This document shows, in pieces, positions 26,020-34,802 of a DNA stretch of 64,000 bases. The notes beneath the pieces were generated by a model. It was given only the letters and a program-made list of their open reading frames with translations. It had not been told where the DNA came from and searched no databases. The translations under genes were made by a program, and so were the position numbers. The DNA comes from Robiginitomaculum sp. (lineage in GTDB: Bacteria; Pseudomonadota; Alphaproteobacteria; Caulobacterales; Maricaulaceae), in NCBI GenBank assembly GCA_021776525.1, contig JAJFFT010000002.1, positions 124,001 to 188,000 on the forward strand. The letters are read 5' to 3'. Each line of letters opens with the position of its first letter. Position 1 is the stretch's first letter.

Positions 26020-26165
26020 GAAGTTTTTTATTGTAATTTATGCGATTAAAGCCTTGTGGGCGTTGCGTCTGCGCTGCACTCATGACATAAGGCGCGCTGC
26101 GCCGCGCTAGGCGAGATGACATTCAAGTGCCCCACGGGGTCGCGACACATAAACCGGACGATATC

Positions 26166-27677
26166 ATGCAAGTTACCCAGACCAAGGCCGAAGGCCTCAG
26201 CCATTCCTATGACATTGTTGTTCCTGCCAAGGAATTGAGCCAACGCCTGGACGCCAAAATTGCCGAAGTGCAGCCCCAGGTCACCTTGAAGGGCTTTCGC
26301 CCGGGCAAGGTTCCAACGGCGCATATCAAACGTATGTTTGGCAAATCCATGATGGGTGAGATTGTCGAAAGCACAATGACCGAAGCCAGCGAAAAAGCGC
26401 TGACCGAGAATAAGATCAAGCCTGCTGGCCAGCCGCATTTTCACATGGAAAATGAAGCCGAGGACGTTATTGCCGGCAAAGCCGATCTGGCCTTTCACAT
26501 GCATGTCGACATTATGCCGACATTCACCCCGGTCGACCCGGCCAAGCTGTCTATCGAACGCCCCATTGCCAAGGTTGCTGACGAAGAAATTGAAAAATCC
26601 CTCAGCAATCTGGCCGAAAGCCAGAAAACGTATGAGGATAAGAGCGCCAAATCCAAAGCCGTTGATGGCGATGCCGTCATTATCGATTTTGTCGGCAGTG
26701 TCGATGGTGTTGAATTTGAAGGCGGTGCCGCCGAAGATTCGCAAGTGGTGATCGGTGCCGGTCAATTTATTCCAGGTTTCGAAGAACAACTTGTCGGCGT
26801 TAAAACCGGTGATGAAACCGTTCTGAAAGTGACCTTCCCCACAGAATACCACGCCCCTGATCTGGCCGGTAAACAAGCCGAATTTGCGGTGACCGTGAAA
26901 GCCGTTCAAAAGCCGGTTGCCACCACGATTGATGACGACTTTGCCAAGAAACTGGGCATGGACTCGCTCGAAGCTTTGCGCGAAGCCATCGTTAAAAGCT
27001 TGGATTCAGAGCACAAGGCGCAATCGCGCAATCGTGCGAAACGCCGCCTTTTGGACGCGCTGGATGCTGAGCACGATTTTGATCTGCCTGCCAATATGGT
27101 TGACGCAGAATTTAACGCCATCTGGCAACAGATCGAAGCTGACGTTAAAGCCGGCAATGTTGACGACGAAGATAAAGATAAGTCCGAAGACGAACTGAAA
27201 ACCGAATATCGCAATATCGCCATGCGCCGTGTGCGCCTTGGTCTGGTGCTGGCGGAAATCGGACAGGACGCCAATATCGGTGTTGCCGCCGAAGAGCTGG
27301 CCCGTGCCGTCAATGCCGAAGCCATGCGTTATCCCGGTCAGGAAAAACAGATCGCCGAATATTTCCAGAAAAACGCGGAAGCTCAGGCCCGCCTTCGTGC
27401 TCCGATTTTTGAAGAAAAAGTTGTCGATTACATTTTGGAACTGGCCAAGGTCAAAGACGTCGAAGTCAGCCGTGATGAGTTGTATGCCGACGACGAAGCA
27501 CCTGGTGCTGCGCCTAAGAAAAAAGCTGCAGCCAAGAAAAAAGCCCCGGCCAAGAAAGCCGCCGCTAAAAAGCCTGCTGCTAAAAAAGCTCCGGCCAAGG
27601 CTGCTGCCAAGAAGCCTGCGGCCAAAAAGGCACCTGCTAAAAAGGCCGCTGCGAAAAAGCCTGCTGCGAAGAAATAA
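26166..27677 (+). CDS. tig: Trigger factor with lysine/alanine-rich C-terminal tail
   Basis: Ribosome-associated chaperone and prolyl isomerase, 503 residues from ATG 26166 (MQVTQTKAEGLSHSYDIVV; upstream in-frame GTG at 26127 is less likely). The N-terminal ribosome-binding domain has the signature LKGFRPGKVP. The FKBP-type PPIase domain lies near 150-240 (VIIDFVGSVDGVEFEGG, IPGFEEQLVG). The C-terminal chaperone arms follow. The last 53 residues (about 451-503) are almost purely Lys, Ala and Pro, as KKPAAKKAPAK-type repeats, like histone H1 tails. The family normally ends before this. clpP-clpX, the usual next genes, are missing and a terminator follows. Confidence 0.96.
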   Translation: MQVTQTKAEGLSHSYDIVVPAKELSQRLDAKIAEVQPQVTLKGFRPGKVPTAHIKRMFGKSMMGEIVESTMTEASEKALTENKIKPAGQPHFHMENEAEDVIAGKADLAFHMHVDIMPTFTPVDPAKLSIERPIAKVADEEIEKSLSNLAESQKTYEDKSAKSKAVDGDAVIIDFVGSVDGVEFEGGAAEDSQVVIGAGQFIPGFEEQLVGVKTGDETVLKVTFPTEYHAPDLAGKQAEFAVTVKAVQKPVATTIDDDFAKKLGMDSLEALREAIVKSLDSEHKAQSRNRAKRRLLDALDAEHDFDLPANMVDAEFNAIWQQIEADVKAGNVDDEDKDKSEDELKTEYRNIAMRRVRLGLVLAEIGQDANIGVAAEELARAVNAEAMRYPGQEKQIAEYFQKNAEAQARLRAPIFEEKVVDYILELAKVKDVEVSRDELYADDEAPGAAPKKKAAAKKKAPAKKAAAKKPAAKKAPAKAAAKKPAAKKAPAKKAAAKKPAAKK

Positions 27678-27700
27678 GCTTTTTCATATTCTCTTTCAAA

Positions 27701-27736
27701 AAGCCCCGCCTGATCGGTTCAGCGCGGGGCTTTTTT
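27701..27736 (+). terminator. Rho-independent terminator of tig
   Basis: AAGCCCCGC (27701-27709) pairs with GCGGGGCTT (27724-27732), 14-base loop, T run through 27736. Lies 24 bases after the tig stop. Confidence 0.9.
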
Positions 27737-27886
27737 GTGGGTGGTGTTGCCCTATGGGGCCTCCGGTCAAGCCGTAGGGCGACGAAGTAGAGGGGGCAGG
27801 CGGATGACACAAAAGAGCTTATCCAGAAGATAGGCATACCAAGGGACCGGGCGACCCCTCAGCCGCCCTTCATTTACCCCGCATCT

Positions 27887-27959
27887 GTCCCTTAAAGACG
27901 CAGAACCGTCCCTTAACAGTCCCTCAAACGAGGCTTAATGCCCCTGTTTATCCCTTAAG
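27887..27959. repeat. Short direct repeats GTCCCTTAA-like
   Basis: Four copies in about 70 bases: GTCCCTTAA at 27887 and 27908, GTCCCTCAA at 27919, and ATCCCTTAA at 27950, the last reaching into the stop codon of the DUF885 gene. Purpose unknown; they occupy the gap between tig and a convergent gene. Confidence 0.5.
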
Positions 27960-29820
27960 TTTTGCTGGCCACCCATTCATCAACCAGATCAGCCAGCACC
28001 GAAAGCGGCACCGCGCCATTGGCCAGAACCACGTCATGGTATTCGCGCAGGTCGAACTTATCCCCCAGCTTTTCCTTGGCTTGTTCTCGCAAGCGGATGA
28101 TTTCCAACATGCCGATTTTATAGGCCGTGGCCTGGCCCGGCATGACGATATAACGTTCGATGGCATTGGTGCAATCCGCCACGGAATTTGGTGTGTTTTC
28201 AATCAGATAGTCTATGGCTTGTTGGCGAGTCCAGCGTTTGTCATGAAGGCCTGTATCAACCACCAGACGTCCGGCGCGCCATAATTCCATGGAAAGGCGT
28301 CCAAAATCGGAATATGGATCGGCGTAAAAGCCCATTTCCTTGGGCACAAATTCTGAATACAGGCCCCAACCTTCGCTATAGGCTGTGTAGCCGCCAAGCT
28401 TTCTGAACATCGGAACGTTTTCAAGCTCTTGCGCGATTGAGCCTTGCATGTGGTGGCCCGGAATACCTTCGTGATAGGCCAATGCCTCCATCTGGTATTT
28501 GGGCATGCTCTCCATGTTGTAAAGATTGGCGTAATAGGTGCCGGGACGAGAGCCATCCAGCGCCGGGCGCTGGTAAAAAGCTTTACCGGCAGTGGCTTCA
28601 CGAAATGGCTCAACCGCTTTGACAATAATTTCCGCTTTGGGTTTGGTGATAAAGATATCATCAAGGCGGGCCCGCATAGTGTCGATAATATCGACAGCCT
28701 TGGCCAGATAGGCGGCCCGACCTTCGTCATCGCCGGGGTAATAGAATTGTGGGTCTTCACGCATAAAGACGAAAAATTCGCCCAAATCTCCTTCAAAACC
28801 AACGGTTTTCATGATGTCTCGCATTTCATCGTGAATGCGGGCCACTTCGGAAAGGCCAAGATTATGTATCTCTTCGGCGCTCATGTCGGTGGTGGTCATC
28901 TGGGCCAGGCGGTCTTTGTAATAGGATGCGCCTTTAGGCAGTTTCCAGGCCCCGTCTTCGTCTGTGGCCAGGTCGCGCTGGCGTTCCATTTCAACAATCA
29001 ACTTTTCATAAGCCGGGCCAACTGAAGACAACATGGCGGCTTTGGCATCGGCGATCAGCTCTGCTTTTGCGGCGTCGTCTATTTCTAACTTATCCACCTT
29101 GGTGGTAAAATCGTCTAATATGGCGCTGTTGGGACCATCATCAAACGGCGCGCCTTTGATGATGTTGTTTGCCGCATCCAGAACTCTGCTGTAGACGAAT
29201 TTTGGCGGGTTGATGCCGTTGTCAAAACGTCTGGCTGCATTGTCTGTCTGGGTGCCCAAAAAATCGGTAACGCCGTTCAGGCGGCTGATATAGGCGCGGG
29301 CGTGATCGACGGATTTGATTTGGTGCTGGTTAATCAAAAAGGCCGGGATTTGTGAATGCACGCCGAACATCTGGTTGAAGATATAACCATAGTCGTGAAA
29401 CGGCCAAGAGGCTGCTTCGCGCTCGCCATTATAGTCGGCCAGCCGCCATGATAACTGGGCGTCGTGGTCCAGCTTGTCATAGTCAAATGTTTCGTGCATT
29501 TCCGCCACAGTGGCCAAAGCGATCTGATGATCTTCCAGTGCGCGTTCGGGCGATGCATCGTCCCATTTGCCATAATCTTCGTCTTTAATGCCCAAATAAG
29601 TTTTAAACATTGGCGAGCGGGCCAGGTTCTCCTGGAATTTGACCTGGAACCAGGCATTCAATTTTTCGGTTTCCGTTTGCTCAGTATTTACATTATTTTC
29701 AGTGTGTTGCACGCCTTTTGTGGTGTTATCGGCGGGGGCCGCGGCCTGTTCGGACGGGGCATTGCATGCGGTCAGAAGCGCGCAAAGCGCGGCGCTGGTG
29801 GTTAAGGATTTAATGCTCAT
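27955..29820 (-). CDS. DUF885-family lipoprotein, putative metallopeptidase
   Basis: 621 residues. It begins with a lipoprotein signal peptide whose lipobox is LTAC (Cys about residue 19), followed by an Ala/Thr/Asn/Glu-rich linker, so it is probably anchored in the outer membrane facing the periplasm. The DUF885 region runs to the end; the zinc-site-like motif ALAYHEGIPGHHMQ near residue 450 has the HExxxHH pattern seen in this family, and EGWGLYSEFVPKEMGF follows as a second conserved block. Members are presumed peptidases. Divergent from the fliQ operon. Confidence 0.9.
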   Translation of the reverse strand: MSIKSLTTSAALCALLTACNAPSEQAAAPADNTTKGVQHTENNVNTEQTETEKLNAWFQVKFQENLARSPMFKTYLGIKDEDYGKWDDASPERALEDHQIALATVAEMHETFDYDKLDHDAQLSWRLADYNGEREAASWPFHDYGYIFNQMFGVHSQIPAFLINQHQIKSVDHARAYISRLNGVTDFLGTQTDNAARRFDNGINPPKFVYSRVLDAANNIIKGAPFDDGPNSAILDDFTTKVDKLEIDDAAKAELIADAKAAMLSSVGPAYEKLIVEMERQRDLATDEDGAWKLPKGASYYKDRLAQMTTTDMSAEEIHNLGLSEVARIHDEMRDIMKTVGFEGDLGEFFVFMREDPQFYYPGDDEGRAAYLAKAVDIIDTMRARLDDIFITKPKAEIIVKAVEPFREATAGKAFYQRPALDGSRPGTYYANLYNMESMPKYQMEALAYHEGIPGHHMQGSIAQELENVPMFRKLGGYTAYSEGWGLYSEFVPKEMGFYADPYSDFGRLSMELWRAGRLVVDTGLHDKRWTRQQAIDYLIENTPNSVADCTNAIERYIVMPGQATAYKIGMLEIIRLREQAKEKLGDKFDLREYHDVVLANGAVPLSVLADLVDEWVASKT

Positions 29821-29889
29821 GGATGTGTTCCCAAATGCTGTGACGGAGTTATTTTTCCTCGCCGGAACACCACGTTCGGTGAGGTTTTG

Positions 29890-29897
29890 TTAACCAT
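29890..29897 (+). promoter_or_regulatory. CtrA-type half-site upstream of fliQ
   Basis: TTAACCAT, identical to the half-site reported for CtrA targets in Caulobacter, starts 57 bases before the fliQ ATG. The full TTAA-N7-TTAA form is not complete here (GAGA in place of the second TTAA). CtrA control of class II flagellar genes is established in Caulobacter; use of this site is inferred. Confidence 0.5.
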
Positions 29898-29946
29898 AAC
29901 GAGAGCACTCTGACCTGTCGAGACAAGCCTCGTCAGGGAGAAGCCC

Positions 29947-30210
29947 ATGAATGGCGCAGAAGTGCTGGATTTAGCCCGCGAAGCCATATGGCTGGTGCTG
30001 CAAATGTCGGGTCCGATTATGCTGGTCGGCCTGTCTGTCGGACTGGGCATTGCGCTTTTGCAAGCCCTGACCCAGGTGCAGGAAATGACCCTGGTGTTTG
30101 TTCCAAAAATCGTTGCAATCTTTATTGCCTTACTGGTTTTCATGCCGCTGATGGGGGCCTTGCTTGGGGGTTTTATGACCCATGTTGCTGACCGTGTCGC
30201 GGCTATGTAG
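29947..30210 (+). CDS. fliQ: Flagellar export apparatus protein FliQ
   Basis: Small inner-membrane subunit of the flagellar type III export gate, 87 residues, two membrane helices. MNGAEVLDLAREAIWLVLQMSGPIML and the conserved ALLQALTQVQEMTL identify it. AGGGAGAAG lies just upstream of the ATG. First gene of a fliQ-fliR-flhB unit; fliR starts 2 bp after its stop. Confidence 0.96.
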   Translation: MNGAEVLDLAREAIWLVLQMSGPIMLVGLSVGLGIALLQALTQVQEMTLVFVPKIVAIFIALLVFMPLMGALLGGFMTHVADRVAAM

Positions 30211-30212
30211 CC

Positions 30213-30968
30213 GTGGAAAGTCTGGACCTTCCCGCATCAATATTTACCATCATGCTGGTGTTTGCGCGGGCCGGTGCAATTATGATGTTATTGCCCGGTA
30301 TCGGCGAAGTCGGCGTACCAACGCGTGTTCGTTTGGGGTTGGCGCTGACCGTGGCGTTGATCATTGGCGGTATTGTTGGCGGGGATATGCCGCCTTTGCC
30401 AGAAGAGCCGCTCGTGATGGCCGGTTTGATCACTCAGGAAGCTCTTATTGGCTTATATTTCGGGTCCTTAGCCCGTTTGATGATGAGCGCGCTGGTGGTT
30501 GCCGGGCAAGTTGCAGGGATGCAATCCGGGCTGGCTTTCGCACAATCTTTTGATCCGACCCAAGGGCAGCAAGGGGCCATTATGGCTTCGTTTTTGAACC
30601 TGATCGCGGTCACTTTGATTTTTGTCAGCGGCCTGCACAGATTGTTTTTGACTGGCATTGTCGGTTCTTATTCGATTATCCCGGCAGGCAGTATTCCAGA
30701 GTTTGGCGACGTGGCACAATTGGGCACCGAAGTGGTGGCCCAATCCTTTCGGGTGGGCCTGCAAATGGCGGCGCCTTTGATTGCCTTTGGTTTGGTGTTT
30801 TATCTGGCATTGGGGGTGTTATCGCGCCTGATGCCCCAAGTGCAGATCTTTTTTGTGGCGATGCCCCTGAACGTCTTTGCAGGCTTGTCCATTCTGGCCA
30901 TCAGCCTGGGGGCCATCTTGAATGTCTGGCTCCAACATATTGAAAACTTTGCGCAGAGTTTGAACTAG
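30213..30968 (+). CDS. fliR: Flagellar export apparatus protein FliR
   Basis: 251-residue inner-membrane component of the flagellar type III export gate. GTG start at 30213, immediately after the fliQ stop. Six hydrophobic segments; conserved FARAGAIMMLLPGIGEVGVPTRVRLG, the SAxQxG-like AGMQSGLAFAQSFDPTQGQQG, and a C-terminal LMPQVQIFFVAMPLNVFAGL. Followed after 3 bp by flhB. Confidence 0.96.
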   Translation: MESLDLPASIFTIMLVFARAGAIMMLLPGIGEVGVPTRVRLGLALTVALIIGGIVGGDMPPLPEEPLVMAGLITQEALIGLYFGSLARLMMSALVVAGQVAGMQSGLAFAQSFDPTQGQQGAIMASFLNLIAVTLIFVSGLHRLFLTGIVGSYSIIPAGSIPEFGDVAQLGTEVVAQSFRVGLQMAAPLIAFGLVFYLALGVLSRLMPQVQIFFVAMPLNVFAGLSILAISLGAILNVWLQHIENFAQSLN

Positions 30969-30971
30969 CCC

Positions 30972-32045
30972 ATGGCAGATGATCAGGACCAGAGCCAGAA
31001 GACCGAAGATGCCACCCCGCAGAAACTGCTGGATGCGCGCAAAAAAGGTGATGTGGCCAAGTCTCAGGAAATTCCATCATGGTTGTTGCTGGCGGCAATT
31101 ACGCTGGTCCTGGCGGCTTTTGCAGGGCCAGCAGCGCGCTATTTCTCTAACTGGTTGCGCAGCTATTTTGAATTAGCCGCACAATTTCAGATCAACAGTG
31201 CCAGCGTGCACGCCTTGGCGACCGACGCCTCTGTGCATGTGATCTCCGGATTGGCGATGATTTTGGCTTTGTTGATGGTGGCTGGGTTTTCAGGGCATGT
31301 GATGCAGGTCGGCTTTTTGTGGGCACCTGAAAAAATTTCTCCCAAACTGTCCAAGCTGTCGCCGATCGAAGGGGCCAAGCGGATTTTTGGTATGCAGGCC
31401 ATTGCTAATTTTTTCAAAGGGTTGGCCAAAATGAGCTTGGTTGGTTTGGCAGCGTTTGCCGTGGTTTGGCCGCGTCGTGATACCTTGATGAGCCTGCCAT
31501 ATCTGGACCTCGAAGCACTGTTCCCGGTGATCCGTGAAGCCTCCATATCCTTGTTGGTGGCCTCGTTGGCTGTGTTTTCACTTGTCGCCGCTGCGGATTA
31601 CGCATTCCAGCGCCACAGTTTCTTAAAGCGCATGAAGATGTCGCTTAAAGACGTCAAAGACGAGATGAAAAACTCCGAGGGTGATCCTCATGTGCGAGCC
31701 AGATTGCGCCAGATTCGTTCTGAACGTTCGCGCCAGCGCATGATGCAGGCCGTACCAGACGCCAGCGTGGTGATTATGAACCCGACCCACTATGCCATTG
31801 CGTTGAAATACAGTCAGGGCGAAAGCGCCGCCCCGGTTTGTATCGCCAAGGGGATGGATGATCTGGCGCTTCGTATCCGTGATGTTGCTGAAGACGCCAA
31901 TGTGCCCGTGGTTGTTGACCCGCCTTTGGCGCGGGCGCTCTATGCGACAACAGAAATAGACCATGAAATCCAGTCAGAACACTTTAAAGCCGTTGCCAAG
32001 GTTATCGGTTATGTCATGGGGCTGGCCGCTCGCCGCCGCAGATAA
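30972..32045 (+). CDS. flhB: Flagellar export switch protein FlhB
   Basis: Substrate-specificity switch of the flagellar export gate, 357 residues. Four membrane helices, then a cytoplasmic domain with the autocleavage motif NPTH (Asn270) in MNPTHYAIALKY. N-terminal QKTEDATPQKLLDARKKGD is typical. Downstream of it, after an 80-bp gap with its own ribosome-binding site (AAAGGAG), comes cckA. Confidence 0.96.
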   Translation: MADDQDQSQKTEDATPQKLLDARKKGDVAKSQEIPSWLLLAAITLVLAAFAGPAARYFSNWLRSYFELAAQFQINSASVHALATDASVHVISGLAMILALLMVAGFSGHVMQVGFLWAPEKISPKLSKLSPIEGAKRIFGMQAIANFFKGLAKMSLVGLAAFAVVWPRRDTLMSLPYLDLEALFPVIREASISLLVASLAVFSLVAAADYAFQRHSFLKRMKMSLKDVKDEMKNSEGDPHVRARLRQIRSERSRQRMMQAVPDASVVIMNPTHYAIALKYSQGESAAPVCIAKGMDDLALRIRDVAEDANVPVVVDPPLARALYATTEIDHEIQSEHFKAVAKVIGYVMGLAARRRR

Positions 32046-32124
32046 ATCTTGAATGCCGGGGAATCCTGTGATTCGCTGGCTGTGAGCTCTGTTTCAGAGT
32101 TCGAATCGATCAAAGGAGCCGTAG

Positions 32125-34680
32125 ATGCCAAGCGAAGCCAATACCGCGCAAAAAGCAGTGGACGGCGTACGCCCCAGCCTTTTTGGCCAACCTACCGCTA
32201 ACCTGTCTTGGTCGCGCATTCTCTTGTGGGGCGCTGTTGGTCTGGCGGTGATTGCCGTCATTATTGCGCTGATTGCTCCAGAACAAAGCGGCCCGGCTGC
32301 CTTCGCCCTGACCTTTGGTATCGCGGTGGTTTTGTTTGTGGTGATGTATGCCATGGCGTCCGGCAATCTGGCATCCCGGCGTTTTGCGCCTGGCGGTATA
32401 GCGCAAAAGAAAGCCGAACCGGCCTTTGCTCTGGGGGCTTTGGAGTTGGTGCCGGAACCCATATTGATTACCGGGGCGCGCGGCGAGCCGGTTTTTGCCA
32501 ATGCCGCCTATCGCAGCTTGACGGCTATGGCTGGGAAAATGGGGCAAAGCGCCCGCCCGGCCCCGTTTGAACGGCTGGTCGGGGCGCATCCAGGACTTTC
32601 GGCCATTACGTTTCGGCTGACCCGTGCCGCGCGGGCCGGTCAGTCTGTGTCAGAGCGTCTCCCGGTTTTTGAGACCGGGCAGGGCATGTGTGCATTTGAC
32701 GTACATATCCAACCTCTGCCCGCTGGACGGGCGCTGTGGCGTATCGTTGATCGCAGCACGACGACACAACAGGGCGACGGTGATATTCCGGTCGCACAAA
32801 GCGGTCTGACATTGCTTGATGATGCACCTGTCGGGTTTTACTCCGCCGACCAAAAAGGGCGGGTCAGTTATATGAACAACACCCTGCGCCACTGGCTGGG
32901 GCTGGCGGATGATATGGCTGCGCCATCTGTACAAAGCTTTGCGCCCGGTGAAGCTTCACAATTGCTGAACAATAACGGAAAGAGCAATAGCCGCGTTGAG
33001 GTCAAGTTAAAAACACGCGATGGTATTGAAACTGCAGCTGTTGTGGTGACGCATTGGTCGGATTTACCCTCTGGCATGTCCAAGGGCGCGCAATCGCGTT
33101 CTGTGGTGTTTGGCGGCGGGCAGGGGCAGGCGCCGGTTGGTGTCGCCCGTTCTGAACAGCTCGCCACACATGGCATAGGCCGCACGCTAGACGAGATGTT
33201 TGTTGCGGCGCCTTTTGGTGTTGTGCGTTTGGATGTCGCCAATATTGCTAACGCCATTATCGAAGACGCCAACCCGGCATTACTTGAAATGGCCAGTGGG
33301 AAAGCCACACCCGGATCATCGTTTCTGGCCATTTTTTCAAAAGAGGGCGGTGGGCGTGATGCGCTGCTTAATCTGGGCGAAGCGGGCGGCGGGCCGGTTG
33401 AATTGGCACTGGCCGAGAGCGATGGCAAGGCGGTTCATGTCTATCTGGTGCCGGATCACGCCGGACGGGCCATAGCCTATGTGATCGATATGTCGTCGTG
33501 GAAAGAGATGGAAACAGACCTGTTTCAGGCCCAGAAAATGCAGGCTATTGGCCAATTGGCCGGTGGTGTGGCGCACGATTTGAATAATGTTCTAACGGCC
33601 ATTCGCATGAATTGCGACAACCTTTTGTCGCACCATATGGTTGGCGATCCATCCTATCCGGGCTTGCAAAAAATTAACGAAGACGGCCTGCGCGCGGCGG
33701 CTTTGGTGGATAACCTTTTGACCTTTTCGCGCAAAAAAACTGTGCGTCTGGTGCCGCTCGACCTATCCGAGGTTCTGAACAACTTTACCCATATGTTGCG
33801 CCGCATGATGCACGAGAGCATCCCGCTGGATGTTGTGTTGGGGCGCGACCTGCCGGTGGTGCGTGCCGATAAAGGCCAGATAGAGATGGCGGTGATGAAT
33901 TTGGCCACCAATGCCAGAGACGCGATGATGGAAAGCGGCGGCGGTGATCTGATCATTCGGACATCACGCCAGGCTGGCATTCCCAAAGAGGTGATTGGTG
34001 ACGGGCCAACCCCCGAAGGCGCATGGGCGCTGATCGAAGTTGTCGATACCGGCACCGGCATGGATGAAAAAACCCTCACCAAGATATTCGAGCCGTTTTT
34101 TACTACCAAAGACATGGGCAAAGGGACCGGGTTGGGGCTGGCCAATGTTTTGGGCATTATCAAACAGTCTGGTGGGTATTTGCATCCGATCAGCACGCCG
34201 GGCGAGGGGACAAACTTTCAGATTTGGCTGCCGGAGTGTTTTGAAAAAGTCGACGAAGGCAAGGCTGGTGGTACAGCGGCACCTAAAGAGAGAAAGCCCA
34301 AGGACTTAGCCGGACGTGGCCGCATCTTGTTTGTAGAGGACGAGGATTCGGTGCGCACTATTGCTGTGAAGATCCTTGCAAATCGCGGTTATGAGGTCCT
34401 TGAGGCCGCCGATGGCGAGGAGGCTCTGGAGATTGCCAAGGAGAATGCCGGTAAGATTGATTTGATGATTTCTGATGTGGTGATGCCGGGCATGGATGGA
34501 CCACGCCTGCTTGAGGAAGCACGCCCCTATCTGAAGGATGCGCGAATCGTGTTTATATCTGGTTTCGCGCAGGAAGAATTTTCGGACACATTAAGCAAGG
34601 ATGCGGAAATCAGTTTCCTCCCTAAACCGTTTTCGCTGAAACAACTCGCGGAAAAAGTAAAGGAAGAGCTGAGCTCTTAA
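32125..34680 (+). CDS. cckA: Hybrid histidine kinase CckA
   Basis: Cell-cycle kinase that, through ChpT, phosphorylates CtrA and CpdR. 851 residues: two membrane helices near the N-terminus (about 30-80), PAS-like sensor regions, a dimerisation/phosphoacceptor helix with His484 (GGVAHDLNNVLTAI), the ATPase domain (NLATNARDAM, VDTGTGMDEKTLTKIFEPFFTTK, GTGLGLANVLGIIKQSGG), and a C-terminal receiver with Asp784 (SDVVMPGMDGP). The domain order and place behind fliQ-fliR-flhB match CckA of Caulobacterales and relatives rather than a generic hybrid kinase. Confidence 0.94.
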   Translation: MPSEANTAQKAVDGVRPSLFGQPTANLSWSRILLWGAVGLAVIAVIIALIAPEQSGPAAFALTFGIAVVLFVVMYAMASGNLASRRFAPGGIAQKKAEPAFALGALELVPEPILITGARGEPVFANAAYRSLTAMAGKMGQSARPAPFERLVGAHPGLSAITFRLTRAARAGQSVSERLPVFETGQGMCAFDVHIQPLPAGRALWRIVDRSTTTQQGDGDIPVAQSGLTLLDDAPVGFYSADQKGRVSYMNNTLRHWLGLADDMAAPSVQSFAPGEASQLLNNNGKSNSRVEVKLKTRDGIETAAVVVTHWSDLPSGMSKGAQSRSVVFGGGQGQAPVGVARSEQLATHGIGRTLDEMFVAAPFGVVRLDVANIANAIIEDANPALLEMASGKATPGSSFLAIFSKEGGGRDALLNLGEAGGGPVELALAESDGKAVHVYLVPDHAGRAIAYVIDMSSWKEMETDLFQAQKMQAIGQLAGGVAHDLNNVLTAIRMNCDNLLSHHMVGDPSYPGLQKINEDGLRAAALVDNLLTFSRKKTVRLVPLDLSEVLNNFTHMLRRMMHESIPLDVVLGRDLPVVRADKGQIEMAVMNLATNARDAMMESGGGDLIIRTSRQAGIPKEVIGDGPTPEGAWALIEVVDTGTGMDEKTLTKIFEPFFTTKDMGKGTGLGLANVLGIIKQSGGYLHPISTPGEGTNFQIWLPECFEKVDEGKAGGTAAPKERKPKDLAGRGRILFVEDEDSVRTIAVKILANRGYEVLEAADGEEALEIAKENAGKIDLMISDVVMPGMDGPRLLEEARPYLKDARIVFISGFAQEEFSDTLSKDAEISFLPKPFSLKQLAEKVKEELSS

Positions 34681-34720
34681 GGCTTTTAAGTGCGAAACAC
34701 GCAGTGGAACAAAAATATTT

Positions 34721-34735
34721 GTTCCGCTTGTGTTC
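34721..34735 (+). promoter_or_regulatory. LexA (SOS) box upstream of recA
   Basis: GTTCCGCTTGTGTTC is an exact GTTC-N7-GTTC, the LexA operator form known for alphaproteobacteria, 68 bases before the recA start. It is embedded in two partial palindromes: GAAC (34707) with GTTC (34721), and GTTCTAAGAAC (34732-34742). lexA itself is not in view. Confidence 0.8.
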
Positions 34736-34802
34736 TAAGAACAAAGATGGTACATAGTGCCCAATCAACAGCCTGATACTGGGCAGGACGATGGAGCATG
34801 AC

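Noticed and set aside
27510-27677. Frameshift or assembly error at the end of tig
   Set aside because: The Lys/Ala tail stays in frame, ends in TAA and is followed at normal distance by a perfect terminator.
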